Assembly (NCBI GenBank): GCA_022447545.1
Contig: JAKVBI010000011.1
Coordinates: 62,001 to 126,000, forward strand
DNA length: 64,000 nucleotides
Origin: Myxococcota bacterium
GTDB taxonomy: Bacteria > Myxococcota_A > UBA9160 > SMWR01
Direction: 5' to 3'
The translations under genes and the position numbers were made by a program. Positions 1 through 8,271 of this stretch are shown piece after piece. Position 1 is the first letter of the stretch; each line of letters starts with the position of its first letter. The notes below the pieces were generated by a model. The model worked only from the letters and a program-made list of their open reading frames with translations, was not told the DNA's origin and did not search any database.

Positions 1-1524
1 GACGATGCCGGCGAACGGGACATTCCCGACGACCTGGCGGAGCGCGCTGCAACTGCCCGCGAGGAGTTGGTGGAGTCCGTCGCGGAGTGCGATGACGCAC
101 TCCTGGAGAAATATCTCGAAGAAGGAGAACTCTCCCCCGGCGAGTTGGCCGAGGGCCTGCGGGTAGGAGCGCACACCGGCAAATTGCTCCCCGTCCTGTG
201 CGGCTCTTCGATCACTGGAGCAGGAATATCGCGGCTGAACTGGGCGATTTCGGCTCTTTTGCCCTCCCCCACCCAGCGCTCCCCCTGGCAGTCGTCCCCA
301 TCGGGCGATTCCGAACCGGCGGAGATCACTGCAGATGCCTCCGGCACGTTCTCGGGACTCGTATTCAAGACCGTGATCGATCGCTATGCGGGTGTGCTCT
401 CGGTGTTTCGGGTCGTCTCGGGGTGTGTCCAGAGCGACTCGACGATCCTCGACGCCACCACCGGGGAAAAGGAGCGCCTCGGCAAGCTGATGGTTCTAAA
501 AGGCGGGGAACACGAAGAAGTCGCCGAAGCCGGCCCTGGAGACGTCGTAGCCGTCGCGAAACTCAAGTCCGTCCAGACCGGCCACGCACTCACTGTCGAA
601 AAGGGCGGCGTTTCGCTCCCCCAGATCAAGATTCCGCAAGGTGTGATTTCGTACGCCATCTCGGCGAAATCAAAGGGAGATGAGGATAAAGTTTACACCT
701 CGCTCGGCCGACTCGTAGTCGAGGATCCAACGCTCCAACTGGGCCGTGAAGCGTCCACTGGGGAATTCCTGCTCTCGGGCATGGGGGAACTCCACATACG
801 CACCACGGTACAGAAGCTCCGACGGATGTTTGGAGCCGAGGTGGAACTCAAGACGCCCAAGGTCCCCTACCGAGAAACCGTGACTCGGCCCGCAGAGAAC
901 GTCGAGGGAAAGCTGAAGAAGCAGACGGGAGGAAAGGGAATGTTTGGCGTCTGTTATCTGACGGTGGAACCTCGCGCTCGAGACGAGGGCATCGAGTTCG
1001 TCGACGAGATCAAGGGCGGCTCGATTCCGAGAGGCCTCATACCCGCCGTGGAAAAGGGCATCCTCGAGTCCTGTCAGGAGGGCCCCCTCGCGGGCTATCC
1101 GGTGGTCGACGTGCGCGTCCGCTGCATCGATGGCAAGCACCACGCCGTCGACTCCAACGAAATGGCCTTCAAACTCGCCGGTTCCTTTGGATTCAAGGCA
1201 GCTGTCGAGCAGGCGAAGCCGACGCTCCTGGAGCCCATCATGAACGTCGAGATCTCCATTCCCGACCAGTTTGTCGGCGACATCATGGGAGACATCTCCA
1301 GCCGCAGAGGCCGGGTGCAATCCAGCGAAGCGCGTGGTGCTTTGCAGGTCATCGCCGCTCAGGTACCGATGTCGGAAATGCTCGAATACGCGAGCGCGCT
1401 GACGGCCTTCACCGGCGGGCAGGGAGAGTTTCAAATGGAATTCTCCCACTACGATGAAGCGCCGGCCAACGTGAGAGAAAGCGTGATCGCCGAATACGTG
1501 GCCGCAAAGGAAGCAAAATCATAA
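1..1524 (+). CDS. Elongation factor G family translational GTPase (EF-G2-like), 5' end outside window
   Basis: The frame is already open at base 1 and ends in TAA, so about 507 C-terminal residues remain of a family protein of roughly 690. Visible in order: the end of the G domain with the VLCGSS element and the LLPSP linker, the domain II beta barrel (GTFSGLVFKTVIDRYAG), domain III (VYTSLGRLVVEDPTL), domain IV with the loop KKQTGGKGMFG, and domain V with GDISSRRGRV. EF-G drives ribosomal translocation in the cytoplasm using GTP. The domain IV stretch MFGVCYLTVEP resembles the EF-G2 paralogue type more than canonical FusA, and no rpsL/rpsG/tuf genes follow, which also suggests a paralogue. 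The P-loop and switch regions are outside the window, so activity cannot be judged here. Confidence 0.93.
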   Translation, partial: DDAGERDIPDDLAERAATAREELVESVAECDDALLEKYLEEGELSPGELAEGLRVGAHTGKLLPVLCGSSITGAGISRLNWAISALLPSPTQRSPWQSSPSGDSEPAEITADASGTFSGLVFKTVIDRYAGVLSVFRVVSGCVQSDSTILDATTGEKERLGKLMVLKGGEHEEVAEAGPGDVVAVAKLKSVQTGHALTVEKGGVSLPQIKIPQGVISYAISAKSKGDEDKVYTSLGRLVVEDPTLQLGREASTGEFLLSGMGELHIRTTVQKLRRMFGAEVELKTPKVPYRETVTRPAENVEGKLKKQTGGKGMFGVCYLTVEPRARDEGIEFVDEIKGGSIPRGLIPAVEKGILESCQEGPLAGYPVVDVRVRCIDGKHHAVDSNEMAFKLAGSFGFKAAVEQAKPTLLEPIMNVEISIPDQFVGDIMGDISSRRGRVQSSEARGALQVIAAQVPMSEMLEYASALTAFTGGQGEFQMEFSHYDEAPANVRESVIAEYVAAKEAKS

Positions 1525-1647
1525 TCCGGGGACACGTGCCGACTGGTAGGAGCGGGAAGATGCCAAACCGCCACCTCGAGGCACCGCGCCAGGCGAATCA
1601 CGGCTGACGACAACACCCGGGAACCCAAGAGGGATCGAACGGGAAGC

Positions 1648-2739
1648 GTGTCTGAGGCAAATCGGAAAAACGGTGGCGGCAGGATCCGGTTGACGCTCTC
1701 CGCCCAGGCAGAGCGTTATGCACGAACCGATGCGCCGCGCCAGAACCGGCTCATGGCCGCTCGAGGGGCTCTCCCCCTCAAACCACTCGAACTGGCCACC
1801 GTCCTGTTTGCACTGGCCCACGACCCCGACGCGGAAGTCAAATCCGCTGCCCGAAACACACTCGAAGCGTTACCCGCGCACGTTCTCGACACGGTCCTGA
1901 GTGCCAATGCCCATCCGGCCCTGCTCTCCCACCTGGCTCGAACCCACGAGGGTGACGAGAGTCGCGCCGCGGCCATCGCCTTGAACCCGGCGGCGGGGGA
2001 TGACACCGTCTCCTGGTTGGCGACACTTCCCTTCAAGTCCGTCGTGGAAGTGGTGGCAAACAATCAGGAGCGGCTACTCCGATCTCCCGAGATCGTCGAA
2101 TCGCTCGGAGCGAACCCCCTCACCAGCCGTTCGACGATCGACCGGATCCTCGGTTTTCTAAACCCGGTCTCAGAACCCGATGGAACACCCGAAGGAACCG
2201 GTCAGGACGGCGAAATTACCGAAGTCGAAGAAGAGGCCGCCATGCGTGCAGTACTGGGTGAGGATTTCGCCGCATGGGCCCGCCGACTCGTTACCGAAAC
2301 CGAGCGCGATGAATGCGGAACACGTTCTGGGAACCTCCAGGCCATGCTCCAACAGATGACGGTGATCCAGAAGATCAAACTTGCACGCCTTGGGAATAAG
2401 GAAGCCCGCGGCCTGCTCGCTCGAGATCGCAACAGGATCGTTGCCATCGCGGCCATCAACAGCCCCAAGCTGACCGAGAGCGAAGTCGTCTCCTACGCAC
2501 AATCACGCAATATCAGCGAAGAGGTGCTGCGAGCCATCGCACGCAACTCGCAGTGGACACGTTCCTACGCCACCAAGCTCGCCCTCACCACCAATCCCAA
2601 ATGCCCTCACGCACTCGCCATGAAATTCGTCAACCACCTGCAGGACCGGGACCTTCGAGCGATCATGAAAAGCAAAGACGTCCACACATTGATCGCATCC
2701 CAGGCACGCCGAATCCTCATGAAGAAGGGTCGTATCTGA
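1648..2739 (+). CDS. HEAT-like helical repeat protein, first gene of GTPase/GAF operon
   Basis: A 363-residue soluble protein starting at GTG; no signal peptide or membrane segment is seen. It consists of short helical units rich in Ala, Leu and Arg (for example VLFALAHDPDAEVKSAARN and RNRIVAIAAINSPKLT), the pattern of HEAT/Armadillo-like repeats, split by an acidic linker around residues 180-195. The second half (IQKIKLARLGNKEARGLL onward) looks like a conserved block. Its stop codon overlaps the start of the MglA-like GTPase gene (TGATG), so the two are probably translationally coupled. I infer a scaffold or partner role for that GTPase. I do not recognise a named family, and the exact start is uncertain because no strong Shine-Dalgarno sequence is visible. 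Confidence 0.8.
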   Translation: MSEANRKNGGGRIRLTLSAQAERYARTDAPRQNRLMAARGALPLKPLELATVLFALAHDPDAEVKSAARNTLEALPAHVLDTVLSANAHPALLSHLARTHEGDESRAAAIALNPAAGDDTVSWLATLPFKSVVEVVANNQERLLRSPEIVESLGANPLTSRSTIDRILGFLNPVSEPDGTPEGTGQDGEITEVEEEAAMRAVLGEDFAAWARRLVTETERDECGTRSGNLQAMLQQMTVIQKIKLARLGNKEARGLLARDRNRIVAIAAINSPKLTESEVVSYAQSRNISEEVLRAIARNSQWTRSYATKLALTTNPKCPHALAMKFVNHLQDRDLRAIMKSKDVHTLIASQARRILMKKGRI

Positions 2740-3746
2740 TGCAGGATTTCGAACGTAATCGAGATGAAGTCAATGCCCGTATTCTGTATTGGGGCATCCG
2801 TGGTTCAGGCAAGACCACGAATCTGCAAACCGTCTATGCCAAATTGAGACCCGATCACCGCGGCGAACTCAGAGAGATCCCCACCCGCCTGGACCCGAGC
2901 GTCTTCTACGAGGTCCTGCCCATCGAACTGGGTGAAATCGCCGGGTTCCAGACTCAGATCCGAATCGTCGCCCCTCCTGGTGGCTCCGACCAGGCCCCTA
3001 CGCGCAAACAACTGCTCGATCAGGTGGATGGAATCGTCCTCGTCGTCGACGCGCAAAGCGATCGAATTCATGAGAATGTCGCGAGTCTGCGCGAGTTGCG
3101 AGAGGCACTGGAAGCCTATGGTCGAAATCTAGACGACATTCCGCTGGTCATTCAATACAACAAACGTGACCTGGCAGACCCGTTCGTCCTGGAGGAACTG
3201 CACCGCGCCCTTCAACTGGGCGACGCTCCGGTCTTCGAAACCATTGCGACGGATGCCACCGGGGTTCTCCAGACCCTCTCCACCATTTCAAAAAAAGTCG
3301 TGAGAGCACTCCGCGAGACAGACGAACCCAAACCGGAACTGTCCAGCCCTCCCGCCCCACCCATCCTTGACGCAGCCGAAATCGGGTTGGACTCGGAGGT
3401 CGGGGCCGAGCCAAAGCAGGTTCCCAGCCTTCCGGCCGATGCTACCCGCAATCTGGAAGAGAGCCTGATCGACGAGCCAAACCATCCCGAAGCCGACTCG
3501 ATCGAGGAAACGGCCACTGCCGCTGAGAATCTGCTCGACACGTCCTGGGAGCGGATCGCTCACGAGTTCGAAACCTCCGACACGCGTACCTTGGGCGAGT
3601 TGTCCATCGTCTCGGTTGGAGAAGCGAACCGGGCGAGCGAACGATCGGTGCGAATCCCACTCGTGCTCGGGGATCCCGATGGTCGGACCACATCCGTCGT
3701 TCTGACTCTTCAAATCGATCCCCTGGTGGGCGACGACAAACCCTGA
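2739..3746 (+). CDS. MglA-like small GTPase with C-terminal extension
   Basis: 335 residues; the ATG overlaps the stop of the upstream gene by one base, which decides the start although the frame stays open further upstream. Residues 19-26 form a P-loop (GIRGSGKT) followed by TN, as in the MglA/Ras-like group. LVVDAQSD (101-108) and NKRD (141-144) supply strand and base-recognition motifs. The switch II region reads VAPPGG (77-82) instead of DxxG, comparable to the atypical switch II of MglA proteins. The G domain ends near residue 195 and is followed by about 140 acidic, Pro/Ser-rich residues of unknown role. MglA sets polarity and motility in myxobacteria. The neighbours (HEAT-like protein and a GAF/GGDEF-like protein) suggest a signalling module rather than a housekeeping GTPase. 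Confidence 0.85.
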   Translation: MQDFERNRDEVNARILYWGIRGSGKTTNLQTVYAKLRPDHRGELREIPTRLDPSVFYEVLPIELGEIAGFQTQIRIVAPPGGSDQAPTRKQLLDQVDGIVLVVDAQSDRIHENVASLRELREALEAYGRNLDDIPLVIQYNKRDLADPFVLEELHRALQLGDAPVFETIATDATGVLQTLSTISKKVVRALRETDEPKPELSSPPAPPILDAAEIGLDSEVGAEPKQVPSLPADATRNLEESLIDEPNHPEADSIEETATAAENLLDTSWERIAHEFETSDTRTLGELSIVSVGEANRASERSVRIPLVLGDPDGRTTSVVLTLQIDPLVGDDKP

Positions 3747-6028
3747 TGAAGAGGCGCATCGGCATCTTCGGCCTAACCGAAGAAACGCTGACGCTGATTT
3801 CGCTCCTGCTTGCGAATCCCGACGTCGAAATCGGTGGGATCTTTGAATCAGCGAGCGATGGCGACCTGCTTGACCCTCGCGATGGCCAGCCCCCTGGGGC
3901 CGTTGAACTCCACGGGGTTCTCGAAACCCACCGAGTGAGCAGCGCAAGCGATCTCGCAAGGGACTCCAGCCTCCATGCGATCGTCGACGGCTCGGGAAAC
4001 GAGACATTCGCTTCTCTTTTTCCTGACGCAGCCGACCAGGGGTTCCAGATCGTGACCCCTCTAACGGCACGGTTGCTCTGGGGCTACGGGACCCCAGGGC
4101 GGGACACCCAACCCGAACTCCTACAAACCCTTCAGGAGATCCTGGACTCCTACGATTTCACCGTGGACGCGAGCGAGCTCTTTGAGCGCATGCTGGAAAC
4201 TGCGCGGGGCGCGATTGGAGCGAATGGAGGTTCGCTCATGCTCCTCGATGCCCAGTCCAACGCGCTGACCGTAGAAGTCGCCGTGGGTGTCGAACCCGAA
4301 CTCTGGGAGAAAATTCGCGTCCCTCTCGGAGAGGGCATCGCGGGCAAGGCCGCAGCCGAGGCTCGGCCCCTTCGACTTCGTGGCAAGGCCGACCATCGAG
4401 CGTTTCAAATCCTCCACGAGCGGCTCGACGTCGTGTCCGCGCTGTGCGTTCCCCTGGTTCACGAGGGCCGGGTTCTTGGTGTCCTCAACCTGCACCACAC
4501 GACCCGAGCAGACGTCTTCTCGGACGACGACTTCAAATTCGTCCAGCAACTCGCAAAAATCGAGTCCCGCATCATCGCTCGCGCACAGGAACACTCTGTC
4601 CTTCGCAATCAAGCCGCCCGATACGCCACAGTTCAGGAAGTCCAGGATATCGTGGGGAATCCTGCCCCCTTCTCCAATCGACTCGGGCGACTCTGCCGTT
4701 TCGCGGCAGCACGGGCGGGCGGTGGAATTGCCACCCTGTACCTGCTCGAGCGCGAATCAGATGTACTGCATGTCGCCGCGACCTCCTTGAGTGGTGATGG
4801 ATACGGGGTCGAGCACAAACTCAACATGGGCCAGGGGATCGACGGAATAGCCGCCCAGACGCGTGAGGCCAACTTCCTCAGAGCCTCGAATGGAGGCATC
4901 GCATATGCCGCCCTACCCCTCCTGGCAGGCGACGTTCTAGTGGGTGTGCTGGCCCTGCAAGCCGGACCCCAGATGCCCCGCGGTCGAGCCGCAGAAGAAT
5001 TGCTGCTCGCATTGGGAGCGGCGGCCGCCGAGGGAATCGCACGAGAGCAGCGAGAACTAAGCGCCAGCATGAGAGCCGCCAAGATCGCAGCACTTAACGA
5101 GGCCGGAATTCGACTGATCGCATCTGGAGACTCACCCGAGGTCACCCGACTCGGGGCCTCTGAGGCCGCCATGGTCTTTCAAGCCGATCACGCGATCCTT
5201 CGGCTCCAAGACGAAGAAACCGGCCGATACGTGATTCGTTCCTATTTTGGCTCTGCTGACGCGGCGCTCCAACACGAGATTTTTCGATTCGACAAGCAGA
5301 TCTGCGTGGAAACGATCAAACGCAGAGAGCCGAGGCTCTCGAAGAATCTCGCTCGAGACCCCGAGTATCGATCCAGTAGAGCCGGTCTCGAATCACTCCT
5401 TTCGGCCCCACTCAAGCGCGATGGGCAGGTCCTCGGAACACTCAGCCTATACGACAAAATCACCGAGCAACCCCTCTCGACGGCATCTTTCGACGACGAA
5501 GACCTCCATCTCTTTGCCAAGTACATCGGCCATCTCGAGCATGCGATCTCCAATGCTCGGCTCCAGAAACATCTCGACCCCCTCCGGAACTTCGACGAAT
5601 TGACTGGCATCCCCAACGGCAGTTATCTCAGCAAGCGAATCGATGAGGAAGTTCTCCGGTCCAATCACCGGGATGGAGCCCTGGCCGTCGCGGTATGCCA
5701 GATCGACGATCTACCGGAATCGAACGGCACGACCGCGCATACCGAGCGCATCATCAAGGAAACGGCGACCTCGCTGCGTCGCCATGCACGCGATTTCGAT
5801 GTGATCGGGCGTACTGGCAGAGATGAATTCACGATTCTGTTGCCCGAGCCCGGCTCGGAGCCGGCCTACCGCATCTACGAGATGGCGCGAAGCGTGGCGA
5901 GCGACGCGCAACTCCATTCGGTTCCCGGTGCCTCACTCACCTTCGGCTACGCCATCTATCCCGCCGATGGTGAACACCGAGACGCTCTGCTCGAGCGCGC
6001 CCGACAGCCGCGAATCCGCTTGACCTAA
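3746..6028 (+). CDS. Multi-GAF sensor protein with degenerate GGDEF domain
   Basis: 760 residues, overlapping the GTPase stop by one base. Residues 1-115 look like a Rossmann-type fold (MKRRIGIFGLTEE and alternating beta-alpha). Three GAF-type modules follow at about 143-275, 295-435 and 445-600, with typical core strands such as ALCVPLVHEGRVLGVLNL and LLSAPLKRDGQVLGTLSLY. The C-terminal 140 residues carry the diguanylate-cyclase entry DELTGIPN (617-624), but the signature is GRDEF (691-695), not GGDEF. A conserved glycine of the active site is therefore Arg, and cyclase activity is doubtful. Likely role: GAF-based ligand or redox sensing passed on to the cognate GTPase, with the GGDEF remnant acting as a binding or dimerisation domain. 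Confidence 0.85.
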   Translation: MKRRIGIFGLTEETLTLISLLLANPDVEIGGIFESASDGDLLDPRDGQPPGAVELHGVLETHRVSSASDLARDSSLHAIVDGSGNETFASLFPDAADQGFQIVTPLTARLLWGYGTPGRDTQPELLQTLQEILDSYDFTVDASELFERMLETARGAIGANGGSLMLLDAQSNALTVEVAVGVEPELWEKIRVPLGEGIAGKAAAEARPLRLRGKADHRAFQILHERLDVVSALCVPLVHEGRVLGVLNLHHTTRADVFSDDDFKFVQQLAKIESRIIARAQEHSVLRNQAARYATVQEVQDIVGNPAPFSNRLGRLCRFAAARAGGGIATLYLLERESDVLHVAATSLSGDGYGVEHKLNMGQGIDGIAAQTREANFLRASNGGIAYAALPLLAGDVLVGVLALQAGPQMPRGRAAEELLLALGAAAAEGIAREQRELSASMRAAKIAALNEAGIRLIASGDSPEVTRLGASEAAMVFQADHAILRLQDEETGRYVIRSYFGSADAALQHEIFRFDKQICVETIKRREPRLSKNLARDPEYRSSRAGLESLLSAPLKRDGQVLGTLSLYDKITEQPLSTASFDDEDLHLFAKYIGHLEHAISNARLQKHLDPLRNFDELTGIPNGSYLSKRIDEEVLRSNHRDGALAVAVCQIDDLPESNGTTAHTERIIKETATSLRRHARDFDVIGRTGRDEFTILLPEPGSEPAYRIYEMARSVASDAQLHSVPGASLTFGYAIYPADGEHRDALLERARQPRIRLT

Positions 6029-6091
6029 TGAACAGAAGCTCTGCCAAGCCAGAACAATTCCGATCCGGCAGCTGCTTCTCGCGCGGGTCGT

Positions 6092-6880
6092 TCAGGCAAG
6101 GCGTTCGCGAGATTTTTTGGCCAGGTAGACCAGGGCTCGACGGACCGCCATGACATCCTTGACCTCGTTCGAAAAACCGAGACGGAGTTCCTCTTCTCCA
6201 TCGGTCGTGCGCACGGCCATCTCGAAGCCGTAACGATCCACTCGGGTCATCGTGGCGCTCTGCGTGTCCGAAATCCCTCCGAAGGCGCGGCAGTAATCGA
6301 CCAGATTTCCCGCGTGGTCGTCATTCATGTGAGTGATGATCCCATCGGCATGGGGAGCAATGGGATCAGGCTCACTCTCCTTCCACTCGGATTCCGTCAG
6401 CCAGGACATCCGACCAAAACCACCGATGTACCGAACCGTCTCCATCTCCAACCCGTAGAAGTTGAAGTCGGAGAAATCGCAGTAATCGCTCGCCGACGGA
6501 TGGCGCTCCAGGAAGACTTCCCTCGCGCGCTTCGCTGCGTCGCTCCCCTGTTCCGCGAAACTCCGCGCACGCCCCAGCAAGGTGACCCTTTGGCCAGCCA
6601 TGGCTTCTTCCGCTGAAGCCTCGGCAAGCATCAGCGAACAGCGATCGTCCGCCACGAGGTTCCGCGTGTGCTCCGCGAGATCACTCAGCAGCAGAATGGG
6701 CATCGGCCCGGCGAAGGAAACGAGCACCAGGGATCCATGTGGGTAGCCTGCAGGTTCAGTCGAGTGGGTAGAAAGAGTGGCCACTTCCGCTCGTGCCGCC
6801 AGCGTTCGCGCGTGTTCGGCATGCGTCGGAGCGCGCACCTCTCTCGCTTCCACTACCTCGCCTCGCTCGCCCTCGACCAT
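6092..6880 (-). CDS. HugZ-like FMN/heme-binding split-barrel protein
   Basis: 262 residues. The first 150 residues form a pyridoxamine-5'-phosphate-oxidase-like split barrel (ARTLAARAEVATLSTHS, PHGSLVLVSF, HTRNLVADDRCSLML). The C-terminal part, about 175-255, is a DUF2470-type domain (HMNDDHAGNLVDYCRAFGG, VDRYGFEM). This two-domain order is that of the HugZ/HutZ heme-utilisation group, whose members bind or degrade heme, but many homologues have no tested activity. It is cytoplasmic, with no signal peptide. It lies 61 bases downstream of the ATP sulfurylase gene on the same strand and could be co-transcribed. It converges with the GAF/GGDEF operon; no obvious terminator separates them. Confidence 0.85.
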   Translation of the reverse strand: MVEGERGEVVEAREVRAPTHAEHARTLAARAEVATLSTHSTEPAGYPHGSLVLVSFAGPMPILLLSDLAEHTRNLVADDRCSLMLAEASAEEAMAGQRVTLLGRARSFAEQGSDAAKRAREVFLERHPSASDYCDFSDFNFYGLEMETVRYIGGFGRMSWLTESEWKESEPDPIAPHADGIITHMNDDHAGNLVDYCRAFGGISDTQSATMTRVDRYGFEMAVRTTDGEEELRLGFSNEVKDVMAVRRALVYLAKKSRERLA

Positions 6881-6941
6881 CTGTCGCCTCCCAACGGTCT
6901 ACAAAACCAGTTCCGCCCCATGTGCCGAACACGTGGAGTGC

Positions 6942-8216
6942 TCATTGAGAATCACGAAAGGCCTCAATGAGAACGTCGGCCGTTTCGGGACGCATGATCC
7001 GATCATCCGGTCGCTGTCCCATTCTCAGTTGTTCACGAACTTTCGTTCCACTGACTGTAGTAGGCTTTTCGTCCGGGTGATTTTCCGTGAGATCGACGCG
7101 ACCCAAAGACTCGTAGAAAGCCGCAAAGCCGACGTTACACGGGGTCAGGTGAAGTTCTCCCGCCAGGTCCTGAAAGATCTCCTGAGCATCAAAATCACCC
7201 CAGATCGCCGATCCATCCTCATACGGGGCATCTGCGTGCTTGCGCCCAATGACCAGATCACTGAAACCGTAATTCTGGCGATAGATGGCGTGCATCACGG
7301 CCTCACTCGGCCCTGCATAGAACATCTTGATATCCAAACCGATCAATTCGAAGACATCGGTGAGGTCGTATCCGACGGTCTCCCACAGAGCCTCATCCTT
7401 GTCCCCCACCCCCAGGAGTTTCTGGTCGTGGAGGACGCGATAGCAGCGCATCCTCATGGCGGCGGGAACATCGTCCCCCTTCAACTCCCCCACCAAGGGG
7501 TTGAGTACGACGCCCGTAAAATTACCAGCGCGGGTCAAGCCCTCGGCTCCATAGACCAGCGCGTACTCGTGCGCTCGATGCAGGGGGTTCCGCGTCTGGA
7601 ATGCAAGCGCTCGCTCCCACTTCTTGGTACGGATCAACGCCCGGGTCATCATCGGCGGCAGCATGTACTGGCCATATTCTGGATTCACAGCTTGCGGCAG
7701 AGCCCGCAAACTTCCTCCGAGCAGACGACTCCTATCGTCCCCCTCAACCTGTCGACCCCCGGGATGATCCACTCGATCCGTCCAATAAACCTTTTGAATG
7801 TATTTCCCCTTGTCCCATGAGAAGGTTTCCAGATCGTCGACAATGGCCACCAATGCACCCGACTCGTCGTGAATGGCCGCCGACCCCCCGGATGACAACT
7901 CCTTCGCCTCGGAGTCCGTGATGGGGAGAGAGAGAGGAATCGTCCACGCATAACGGTTGCCCTGGGACTCGATGACGCGCTCGTCGAGCACACGGTGCCA
8001 GGTCTGCTCGTTCATCGGCCCCTCCAGGGGCGACAACCCGCCGTCGGAAATCCGATAGACAGTCGAAAGGTCTGATGCCGTTACGCGAACTTTGGGCAGA
8101 GGCTCGGCTTCTGCAATGAAGCGGGCCCTTTCTGAAAGCGGCACCACACGATCCACCAAAGACCCACAACCACCGTGAACGGGCACGAGATCCCGATTTG
8201 TTTCCTCTGAAGTCAC
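6942..8216 (-). CDS. sat: Sulfate adenylyltransferase (ATP sulfurylase)
   Basis: 424 residues, close to the usual length of single-chain ATP sulfurylases. It forms adenosine-5'-phosphosulfate and pyrophosphate from sulfate and ATP, or the reverse in sulfur oxidisers. The ATP/sulfate-binding signature QTRNPLHRAHE occupies residues 207-217, followed by NPLVGELKGDDVP. The C-terminal section has FDAQEIFQDL and the arginine-rich GTKVREQLRMG. The N-terminal PUA-like part is present (LSPLEGPM). The start is GTG with AAGGGG about 10 bases upstream. It is the homomeric Sat type, not CysDN. No APS reductase or APS kinase gene is in the window, so assimilation and dissimilation cannot be told apart; proximity to the Rrf2/JAMM genes favours assimilation. 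Confidence 0.96.
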   Translation of the reverse strand: MTSEETNRDLVPVHGGCGSLVDRVVPLSERARFIAEAEPLPKVRVTASDLSTVYRISDGGLSPLEGPMNEQTWHRVLDERVIESQGNRYAWTIPLSLPITDSEAKELSSGGSAAIHDESGALVAIVDDLETFSWDKGKYIQKVYWTDRVDHPGGRQVEGDDRSRLLGGSLRALPQAVNPEYGQYMLPPMMTRALIRTKKWERALAFQTRNPLHRAHEYALVYGAEGLTRAGNFTGVVLNPLVGELKGDDVPAAMRMRCYRVLHDQKLLGVGDKDEALWETVGYDLTDVFELIGLDIKMFYAGPSEAVMHAIYRQNYGFSDLVIGRKHADAPYEDGSAIWGDFDAQEIFQDLAGELHLTPCNVGFAAFYESLGRVDLTENHPDEKPTTVSGTKVREQLRMGQRPDDRIMRPETADVLIEAFRDSQ

Positions 8217-8271
8217 GCTGTCATTCCCCTTCTGAAAGATTCTTCGCAGATCCGCGGACCGGACCGCTCAG

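Noticed and set aside
6777-7820. A 347-codon plus-strand open frame opposite sat.
   Set aside because: It lies inside the convincing sat frame and has no recognisable motif.
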